16,867 nt of DNA from CAG-177 sp964587915 (GTDB lineage Bacteria; Bacillota; Clostridia; Oscillospirales; Acutalibacteraceae), in NCBI GenBank assembly GCA_964587915.1, contig CAZPMK010000038.1, forward strand, positions 1 through 16,867, read 5' to 3'. A program made the position numbers and the translations under genes. Below the pieces are notes generated by a model. The model searched no databases. It saw only the letters and a program-made list of their open reading frames with translations, and had not been told where the DNA came from. Shown here piece after piece: positions 9,501 through 14,415 of this stretch (position 1 is the stretch's first letter; every line of letters begins with the position of its first letter).

Positions 9501-11707
9501 AATATTTCCGCAAAGTTCGTTGCGTCAAGAGAAAGAACGGGATATACGATATTATCAAAGATAAAGGACTTTGCAACATATGGCTGACCTGCAATTTTAG
9601 CACTGATCCAAGGATTGCTGCCTGCCTTGATGGGGATTATCGCATTGATAATCGTATCAAAATCAGTCCAGAAATCATTGATGGTAAGTTTGTCGGTGCT
9701 GCCGCCGGTCTTGCCACACTTGAGGTCAAGAGCGAGAAGCGGAGCATATTCATCAAATGCCCATGCAGCTATCTGAAGAACATTGTTTTCATATGAACCC
9801 GTATCGCCCTGATATTTAAGGAGACCTTCACCCTTTATGGGATTGGTGGATTTAACGGTGGGATTCATATCTATATCCTGATTGAGGTTGTAAACTGCAA
9901 CGTCAAGGAGGATGTCAAGGCACTTGTCAACGATAGCCTCGTTGTATTCTGCAAGGTTTCCGTTGTTAGTGGGCTTGGTGTAAGTATACTGAGGAATATC
10001 CTGCCATGCAAGCTGCTCAACAGCACTGTAGCATACATCAGCAACGGTCTGGCAAGTTTCATCAATGTACATCCAATCAACGGAGCCGTTGAGGATACCT
10101 CTGAGAACATACGCAACTACCTGCTGATCGCTCATTGCGAGAACGTCGTGTGCAGCGGCGGTCTTAAAGTATGAGGGGAAGAATTTGTCTCCCGTAATTG
10201 CAAGAACAACCCTTGCAACGGAGCAGATATTTGCGAACAGATAGCTGTTACCGTTCGGATCGCCGTCTACGTTGTCGGAATATTTCCATGTCCACTTTGC
10301 GGTAAGTTCTGAATTGGGAACGGGAATATTGTTCTTAAAGATAGCTTCTATAAACTTACCGAGAATATCATTGAAGTTATCAACGAACGTGCCGTTCATG
10401 TTGGTGAAATCGGCATAGGGAACTTTAGCTTCAAAGTTAAACATTTTGGCGTAAATGTTTGTTTCTTCAAGCGTTGCCATATCGTAAGGCTCACCGGTGT
10501 AGGTGGGATCATAGCTTTCGTTGATTACGCTCTTCTTGAGCTCGGCATCATAGACATAAAGGTTTGATTTGGTCTTATCATACTCAACACCGCAGAGCTT
10601 ACGAAGCCAGGGGATTGTATCTCTGTTGAGCAGAGGAATAAGAAGTCCGTTGTACGCCTGACGCATGAGGTCTTCGATAAAGTCATAACCGGGCTTACCG
10701 CCGTTGAGGTCGACAGCACTGTAAGAGGGAGCGGGAGCGGGATCACCTGCTTTAACTCTTATGCAGTCACCGAGGCTGACGGTAACCATATAGCTCTTGT
10801 TTGCAGGACGTACCCAACCGTAGTAGTCGTAGGTTGCTGTATCGGGAGCGGTTTCGCCGTATTTGTTATCGAAATTGTAGTGAGAGTAGCGAACCTCTCT
10901 GAATTTTTCATCTTCTGTTTGGGGCTGCTTAATGTTGACGAACTTACCGCCCTCCTTCTTCTCAAGGAAGAGGTCATCGAGCTTTGTCCACTCGCCGAGA
11001 ATCGCCTCGTTAAGAAGAGTCTGAAGAAGGCTCATCGCCGCATTGTTGGTATTTTTGTTCTTTGATGAATACTTGGCGGGGAGCTGGTCGAGATCATCCA
11101 TGGGATCGAACTTAGCATCTTTGCCTTCTCTGGTCATATCGTAGAGAAGTCCGAGAAGAAGCTCAGTAATATCGAACATATACTCCTCGATCATACCGTT
11201 GAGTACGCCGACATCAAGAGTCTGAGCCGCATACTTTTCAATTACGGGAGCAAGGTCGCCGAGAAGGTTAAGAAGAGCGTAGATGATCTGAAGGTCAGCA
11301 TCGTCGCCTTCGCTGCTTTTAGCCATACCTCTTGAATATCCCTTTAATTTAAGAAGGGGATCTTTGAGCAACTGAGCATCACCCAAAAGGCCGAGCACCG
11401 CAGTAGGAACAGTACTTATCAGCTCGTAAACACTCGCGAGGGTGTTGTCTACGCTGCGAAGATCAATCGTACCTATGTAAACATAAGCAGTCATGTTCTC
11501 CTTCGCAAGCATACGGTCAACCTCATCCAATGCCATCGAAGCATACTGATTCGTGGAATACACGGGAGCATTGACATCGTTATACTTGCTGCTGTTGTTC
11601 ATTCCGCTACCCTTATAAGCCTCGTAAGCACTGCCCACAACGGAGAAAGAACTGAAAAGCAGCGCAAAGGTCATAAGAATTGCGAGAATTCGGGTTGATT
11701 TTTTCAA
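6512..11707 (-). CDS. Large secreted dockerin protein with helical (FIVAR-like) repeats
   Basis: This 1731-residue exported protein probably docks to a cohesin-bearing scaffold or surface protein. The start chosen is TTG at 11707, 7 nt after GGAGGT; the ATG at 11722 lies within the SD region and would leave the SD unused. Residues 1-27 form a Sec signal peptide (LKKSTR, hydrophobic core, VGSA cut). Residues about 30-855 are a long helical region I cannot assign. Residues about 860-1155 are beta-rich. Residues about 1156-1541 are helical repeats resembling FIVAR modules (AAxxALNKAINGL-type ends). Residues about 1560-1653 look like the module that often precedes dockerins. Residues 1655-1715 are a type I dockerin with two calcium loops, DIDGDGTIDGTD and DTDFDGSVDMVD, both with the expected Asp ladder. 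No glycosidase motif was recognised. A strong promoter and structured leader lie upstream, and the InlB-repeat gene follows after 119 bp. Confidence 0.88.
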   Translation of the reverse strand: MKKSTRILAILMTFALLFSSFSVVGSAYEAYKGSGMNNSSKYNDVNAPVYSTNQYASMALDEVDRMLAKENMTAYVYIGTIDLRSVDNTLASVYELISTVPTAVLGLLGDAQLLKDPLLKLKGYSRGMAKSSEGDDADLQIIYALLNLLGDLAPVIEKYAAQTLDVGVLNGMIEEYMFDITELLLGLLYDMTREGKDAKFDPMDDLDQLPAKYSSKNKNTNNAAMSLLQTLLNEAILGEWTKLDDLFLEKKEGGKFVNIKQPQTEDEKFREVRYSHYNFDNKYGETAPDTATYDYYGWVRPANKSYMVTVSLGDCIRVKAGDPAPAPSYSAVDLNGGKPGYDFIEDLMRQAYNGLLIPLLNRDTIPWLRKLCGVEYDKTKSNLYVYDAELKKSVINESYDPTYTGEPYDMATLEETNIYAKMFNFEAKVPYADFTNMNGTFVDNFNDILGKFIEAIFKNNIPVPNSELTAKWTWKYSDNVDGDPNGNSYLFANICSVARVVLAITGDKFFPSYFKTAAAHDVLAMSDQQVVAYVLRGILNGSVDWMYIDETCQTVADVCYSAVEQLAWQDIPQYTYTKPTNNGNLAEYNEAIVDKCLDILLDVAVYNLNQDIDMNPTVKSTNPIKGEGLLKYQGDTGSYENNVLQIAAWAFDEYAPLLALDLKCGKTGGSTDKLTINDFWTDFDTIINAIIPIKAGSNPWISAKIAGQPYVAKSFIFDNIVYPVLSLDATNFAEIFKRNPNGAFATMTGIPIIISLLEGVFDLLFPNVFKNGAEDFAAILDNTMLGNMVGDLLKILGTNKFDGKTNGVEIQGRGREIAKVALPVVCMILDLNEDQKFKELENYMPSVLSLKDGNPEFLVYNGSSGVNTSYVNKYGEFTLDSLYSYEIVSANAIVHYSDGSTAQTVGVSGLNSGKNLAGGESAKVTLSNVQVGQLIELKITYKVKVEDGSYLGGGAELTNTSYCYIAEAGKEKDDDSIEVKLDVADNRTIRYESEIYVKSGKSLASSVNGHSIRVVDNNVNEKTDDSEITKVSAKVTGVSNSNTAWPFAMLREIPNDSTGDNEISVSMNGKGGTYFLNPFAIAQTTNEAGEQVDYKRVEPEYKKDEEGKYILDDEGNRIPDGDNGGVPTGKYTMTATVNVGGTNKSVPVNVHIYNDYNLESIVDRAISANRQRGDYESGAAVNTLWDNYTAALNKAAFLALKPKNGATFENDIVNGKNAGFENLYEQYATALSDAIEALDEHAVSAGVESIERALAAVNGGTDFTRVEYKENGNTYYYKEFIEYDDPDYPFFSMRDFVPHTFNAYRTARNRANNLINSQRFYINTPLDEDYTEDELIAFDESVKAYDENEANKGAISSIEATYAIHMLQLTGGRLIRVVADKSKLQKAIDMCIGANSGVNAGGASYYSAKTWEAYERACAFAQRVNAMDAGSATDPTDLKPSMVNEAMSNLIESWKRLVQGSDYTQLDAAIASAEEIFENPNDPSENTQYTADSYTAFYNAYTAAVNMDRNLARSDENAAKIDAAAAALNKAINGLEYDTSGGDESSTWSLLTDCDYSTEGQLHYYSPWIDSEEILFGEVDAPYIEEYDDYVTGLIFGIPEDGVEGVETIIDVDAAPENFEFDFVESENGYGTGSLIVITDTDTDEISIYMIVLRGDIDGDGTIDGTDQGMIYDFYSGEDWEYDDTLKQNYYGADTDFDGSVDMVDYSNYYDYFSSSADISQIEDGELIYAE

Positions 11708-11714
11708 ACTGTGC

Positions 11715-11720
11715 ACCTCC
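11715..11720 (-). promoter_or_regulatory. Shine-Dalgarno fixing a TTG start for the dockerin gene
   Basis: GGAGGT on the minus strand is 7 nt from TTG (11707), the first codon of a normal signal peptide (L-K-K-S). The upstream in-frame ATG (11722) overlaps this SD, so initiation there would need a different site, and none is visible. TTG starts often reduce translation. Confidence 0.75.
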
Positions 11721-11778
11721 ATAAAAGATTTTCACATTGAAGCCTTGAACGAGATAACAGCCATCGACTTTTTTCGCC

Positions 11779-11897
11779 GCAGTGTCGGGATACGCCACTG
11801 CCGAAAACCGCAGGAAAACGCCTCGGCATATCATCGTATCGGTGTTCCGCAGAGGGTTTGTGCTTTAAAATAGCGGCACTACGCCCACGGACACACC
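11779..11897 (-). ncRNA. Structured 5' leader, possible riboswitch or attenuator of unknown class
   Basis: The leader runs about 200 nt from the predicted start near 11905 to the TTG at 11707. Domain A pairs GGTGTGTCCG (11888-11897) with CGGAACACC (11841-11849), with one bulged base. It encloses GGG/CCC (11884-11886 with 11854-11856) and GTGC/GCAC (11876-11879 with 11860-11863) around a 12-nt loop. Domain B starts at the next base: GATACG (11835-11840) pairs with CGTATC (11789-11794), enclosing TGCCG (11824-11828) paired with CGGCA (11799-11803). A rival hairpin, GCAGTG (11796-11801) with CACTGC (11779-11784), would break both stems of domain B. I compared it by eye with remembered consensus features of common riboswitch classes (c-di-GMP-I, cobalamin, SAM, lysine, glycine, THF, T-box, guanidine) and saw no match. 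There is no U-tract, so control, if any, is probably at translation or mRNA stability. Confidence 0.5.
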
Positions 11898-11911
11898 ATA
11901 TGGTCACATTA

Positions 11912-11940
11912 ACTATACCTAAAATGAGCCCAATTGTCAA
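11912..11940 (-). promoter_or_regulatory. Housekeeping sigma-A promoter for the secreted-protein genes
   Basis: On the minus strand a perfect -35 TTGACA (11935-11940) is separated by exactly 17 bp from the -10 TATAGT (11912-11917). Transcription should start near 11905, giving a leader of about 200 nt before the TTG start of the dockerin gene. This is the best promoter in the window. It probably drives the dockerin gene and perhaps also the InlB-repeat gene, as no second promoter was found between them. Confidence 0.85.
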
Positions 11941-12548
11941 TGATTTTTGAAATCTCATTAACATTTTGTTAGAAATCAACAATGTGATTTTGCCGTTTTT
12001 GTTGATTTTCACAACGAATATTTTTCTGTTTCGGCAAGTAGCGGATTAAATCAGAATGTAATGCTGTTTGCCTTTACAAAACTATCGCTTTCCAAACAGC
12101 TTCTTACCGGGAAATTCGCCCCGTGAGCATAGTACATATTTAAAATGTATAGTCTACAGAGACAGAACATGGCTTTTAATGCGAATGTGGAAATTTTATC
12201 GGCGTTAGTAAGGCATACTGCTTGTCGAAATGAGAACCGACAATTATCAATGAGATATGCCAAAACGCCGCAAAGCGTTGATATGCAAGGAAATCCGCCT
12301 TTCCGTTCCTCTTTTGGGGAATGGAAAGACGGGCTTGTAAAGTCTTTTTAAATTACACGCAGAACGGCATTTTAAGCGGCTGACGGCTCGTATTTTTTTC
12401 GCTCGGAATTTTAACTGCTTTTTCACCGATTTTTGTACCTAAAAGTCGAAAAAAACGAGGTTTTTGGCTTCATTTTTGCCGTATGGAATTATTCAGCCTC
12501 GCTTGTTCTGTAAAGGCATACCGCTTTACAAATTTTGAATTTTCGTTG

Positions 12549-12611
12549 AAAATCAGCGGAAAAGCAGATTTGTTATATATCAACGCTTTTCGACTGTGAT
12601 TTGCTGATTTT
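12549..12611. repeat. Nested inverted repeat downstream of the spoVA operon
   Basis: The outer arms AAAATCAGC (12549-12557) and GCTGATTTT (12603-12611) enclose the inner arms GAAAAGC (12559-12565) and GCTTTTC (12585-12591). The whole could fold as one 63-nt imperfect hairpin. On the plus strand the right arm runs into TTTTT; on the minus strand it runs into TTTTC. It could act as a weak terminator for the spoVA operon, but its purpose is unclear. Confidence 0.5.
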
Positions 12612-12619
12612 TACTACTG

Positions 12620-12641
12620 TGTAAAGCTAATATGCTTTACA
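12620..12641. repeat. Hairpin just after the 55-residue ORF
   Basis: A perfect 8-bp inverted repeat, TGTAAAGC (12620-12627) and GCTTTACA (12634-12641), with a 6-nt loop. It lies 2 bp past the stop codon of the small ORF. No T-tract follows on the minus strand. A very similar palindrome (TGTAAAG/CTTTACA) lies about 110 bp further on at 12509-12530, so this may be a repeated element rather than a terminator. Confidence 0.5.
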
Positions 12642-12643
12642 AT

Positions 12644-12811
12644 CTACCATTTTTTCAGCATTTTGCAATTCGAGCCTCGAAACAGTTTTAATGCGAATAA
12701 CGCACAAAGCACACCTGCCGCGATGCCTGTTATCTTCTTTACCGTATCAAGTATTTTGCACGCCGACATACAAAATCGAAGCGTTCGTAAAATTCTGTAT
12801 ATTTCGTCCAT
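12644..12811 (-). CDS. 55-residue single-pass membrane peptide coupled to spoVAD
   Basis: I do not recognise this 55-residue protein. The ATG at 12811 lies 1 nt after the spoVAD stop (TGATATG) and behind a GGGGGTG sequence that can serve as SD, so translational coupling is likely. Residues 1-27 are basic and amphipathic with two Cys (14 and 18). Residues about 28-44 (TGIAAGVLCALFALKLF) form one short hydrophobic helix, followed by a basic tail ending KMLKKW. Extending the frame to the ATG at 12877 would overlap the end of spoVAD and is unlikely. Spore-forming clostridia usually carry spoVAE after spoVAD, but this peptide is half that length and shows no SpoVAE motif. It could be a novel sporulation peptide or an ORF without function. 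Confidence 0.6.
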   Translation of the reverse strand: MDEIYRILRTLRFCMSACKILDTVKKITGIAAGVLCALFALKLFRGSNCKMLKKW

Positions 12812-12812
12812 A

Positions 12813-13844
12813 TCAGCACCCCCGCTGTTTAATGTGTTCGAGTAATACTCCGTGTGCGATGGACGGGATGGATTCACTTTGAAGTGTGCTGACGCTCGAC
12901 ATGAGTGCTCCCGTGCCGACGAAAAAGACCCGCTTTAATTCGCCGCGTGAGAGTTTACCGAGGATTTCACTGCACAAAACAGCCGCACTGCAACCGCACC
13001 CCGAGCCGCCTGCATCGGTATCCTTTTGCTTTTTTGTATCAAATATCATCAATCCGCAGTCACGGTGAACGGCGGCGATATCCGTGTTGTATTCCTTGAC
13101 GGTCAGCTCACGCAACAAATCCGTGCCCACAGAGCCGAGATCTCCCGTCAAAATCATATCGTAATCCTCGGGGCGTGTTTTCGTGTCCTCGAGAAAAGCC
13201 GCTATGGTCGATGCCGCCGCAGGAGCCATTGCCGCTCCGAAATTGTTGGGGTCCTTAACTCCGTAATCGCAAATTCTGCCGATGATGACCTTATCCGCTT
13301 TAACCGATGATGCTTTATTTGAAATTACCGCCGCTCCTGCCGCCGTTGCAGTCCATTGAGCGGTGGGGGTACGCTGTCCGCCGTATTCAAGAGGCATTCT
13401 GAACTGCTTTTCGGCGGAGCAAAAATGCGATGAGGTCGATGCCAAAGCGGTTTTTGCGATGCCGACATCAACGCTGACACAGGCGGCGGCAAGAGAAAGG
13501 GCCATGGTGGAGCAAGCACCGTACAAGCCGACAAAGGGGATATTGCTGTCACGCAGGGCGAACGATGAGCCGGTGCATTGATTGAGCAAATCCCCCGCAA
13601 AGGCAACGTCCACCTCTCCCGATGTCACTCCCGCCTTTGACAGTGCACGGTTCACGGCATCGGTGTGCATGAGGCTTTCGGCTTTCTCCCACGATTTTTG
13701 ACCGGCGGAAGCGTCCTCGTATATATAATCGAAGCCGTCGCCGAGGGGTCCCTCCCCCTCTTTTTTTCCGACAACCGCCGCATAGCCGATTACGTGCGGT
13801 GAATTTGTCAGCGAAACTGTATATTTTCCAAGCCTTTCGGGCAT
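12813..13844 (-). CDS. spoVAD: Stage V sporulation protein AD (SpoVAD)
   Basis: SpoVAD helps take dipicolinic acid (DPA) into the developing spore and sits at the spore inner membrane as a DPA-binding component of the SpoVA complex. The 343-residue length matches the family (about 338 in Bacillus subtilis, from memory). The fold is thiolase/ketosynthase-like; the segment GLYGACSTMALSLAAACV (near residue 110) corresponds to the nucleophile-elbow region and VGTGALMS near the C-terminus to the last conserved strand-loop. The start at 13844 is fixed by AGGTGA just upstream, which overlaps the spoVAC stop; the gap between the genes is 4 nt. It has no signal peptide or membrane helix, as expected. 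It is followed after 1 nt by the 55-residue ORF. Confidence 0.95.
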   Translation of the reverse strand: MPERLGKYTVSLTNSPHVIGYAAVVGKKEGEGPLGDGFDYIYEDASAGQKSWEKAESLMHTDAVNRALSKAGVTSGEVDVAFAGDLLNQCTGSSFALRDSNIPFVGLYGACSTMALSLAAACVSVDVGIAKTALASTSSHFCSAEKQFRMPLEYGGQRTPTAQWTATAAGAAVISNKASSVKADKVIIGRICDYGVKDPNNFGAAMAPAAASTIAAFLEDTKTRPEDYDMILTGDLGSVGTDLLRELTVKEYNTDIAAVHRDCGLMIFDTKKQKDTDAGGSGCGCSAAVLCSEILGKLSRGELKRVFFVGTGALMSSVSTLQSESIPSIAHGVLLEHIKQRGC

Positions 13845-13848
13845 TATA

Positions 13849-14289
13849 TCACCTCATAAAAATATAGTAGACGACGCCGTAAAGCACGGTGGCGGCAGAA
13901 CCGTAGGCGAGCACGGGACCCGCTATTCGGAACATCTGTGCACCCGTGCCGAGAATCCGTCCCTCACTGCGGAACTCCATGGCGGGAGAGACGATGGAAT
14001 TTGCGAAGCCGGTTATGGGGACAATCGTCCCCGCTCCTGCGTAATATGCGATTTTGTCAAAAACGCCGAGTGCCGTCAATATGGCGGCGATGACGATGAG
14101 GGTTACGGGGACAAGCAATTTCACATCATCTGCACCCAAGCCGATTTTTTCGTAGAGCATGGAAAGACCCTCGCCGAGAGCACAGACGAGACCGCCGATG
14201 CAGAAAGCGAAACAGCCGTTTTTGATTTTGTTGGTCGGGGGCGATGCCTTTTGAGTCATTTTTTCGTATTCTCCGCCCGTGATGCCCAT
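13849..14289 (-). CDS. spoVAC: Stage V sporulation protein AC (SpoVAC)
   Basis: SpoVAC is an integral membrane protein of the DPA channel; in B. subtilis it behaves as a mechanosensitive channel for DPA release. The start chosen is ATG 14289 (146 residues), with AAAGGA 9 nt upstream. A further in-frame ATG at 14307 would leave almost no leader after the predicted promoter and has no good SD. Hydrophobic segments are seen around CFAFCIGGLVCALGEGL, LLVPVTLIVIAAILTALGVF, the conserved AGAGTIVPITGFANSIVSPA loop, and IAGPVLAYGSAATVLYGVVY. The AGAG...PITGFAN motif is typical of SpoVAC/SpoVAE proteins. It overlaps regulatory sequence with spoVAD (the stop TGA lies in its SD), which indicates coupling. 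Confidence 0.95.
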   Translation of the reverse strand: MGITGGEYEKMTQKASPPTNKIKNGCFAFCIGGLVCALGEGLSMLYEKIGLGADDVKLLVPVTLIVIAAILTALGVFDKIAYYAGAGTIVPITGFANSIVSPAMEFRSEGRILGTGAQMFRIAGPVLAYGSAATVLYGVVYYIFMR

Positions 14290-14321
14290 GATTATCCGTC
14301 CTTTCATGTAATGATTTCAAA

Positions 14322-14352
14322 AATATTCTTCTCAAAAGACACCGAAATATGC
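14322..14352 (-). promoter_or_regulatory. Candidate forespore (sigma-F/G) promoter for spoVAC-spoVAD
   Basis: GCATA (14348-14352) matches the -35 of forespore sigma factors. After 16 bp, GAAGAATATT (14322-14331) partly fits a sigma-F-like -10 (G....A...T). The start would fall near 14315, leaving about 26 nt before ATG 14289 with an SD, a sensible spacing. In B. subtilis the spoVA operon is transcribed by sigma-G in the forespore. The -10 match is weak, so this is tentative. Confidence 0.35.
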
Positions 14353-14382
14353 AAACGGAGCAAGCCAAAGCCTGCTCCGTTT
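14353..14382 (-). terminator. Hairpin after the TIR gene: weak terminator or DGR-type element
   Basis: On the minus strand AAACGGAGCA pairs with TGCTCCGTTT (10 bp), extended by a G-T pair and GC/GC to a TTTG tetraloop, making about 13 pairs in all. It lies 34 bp past the TIR gene's stop. The following sequence (GCATATTTCGG) is only moderately T-rich, so termination may be inefficient. Some DGRs require a hairpin with a 4-nt loop just downstream of the variable region, so the structure may have that role instead. Confidence 0.55.
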
Positions 14383-14415
14383 TGAGATTTGTTTAACGAT
14401 TACCGATTAGAAGAA

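Larger units (their letters stand above)
11941..12643. other. Gene-poor region with several inverted repeats
   Basis: These 703 bases separate the spoVA operon from the dockerin promoter. Inverted repeats seen: TGTAAAGC/GCTTTACA at 12620-12641; TGTAAAG/CTTTACA at 12509-12530; a nested pair at 12549-12611 (AAAATCAGC/GCTGATTTT outside, GAAAAGC/GCTTTTC inside); TTTCCGTTCC/GGAATGGAAA at 12300-12327 with one G-T pair; and AAAGAC/GTCTTT plus two further Ts at 12325-12349. Two overlapping ORFs on opposite strands (12145-12351 plus, 12051-12263 minus) lack ribosome binding sites and are probably chance. The region may contain decayed repeats or a small RNA; I cannot assign it. Confidence 0.5.

Noticed and set aside
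11708..11722. ATG 11722 as start of the dockerin protein
   Set aside because: The only SD (11715-11720) overlaps this ATG region and is ideally placed for TTG 11707.
11704..12012. Minus-strand ORF of 102 codons upstream of the dockerin gene
   Set aside because: It spans the near-consensus promoter and the structured leader, so most of it is not even transcribed as a message from its start.
12145..12351. Plus-strand ORF of 68 codons in the gene-poor region
   Set aside because: No SD before its ATGs, an opposite-strand ORF overlaps it, and its end runs into a hairpin with a T-run. It could be part of a repeat family, but I cannot support a protein.
12500..12644. Standard intrinsic terminator for the spoVA operon
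   Set aside because: The hairpins here lack a T-tract on the minus strand; only the nested repeat ends in TTTT and it is interrupted.
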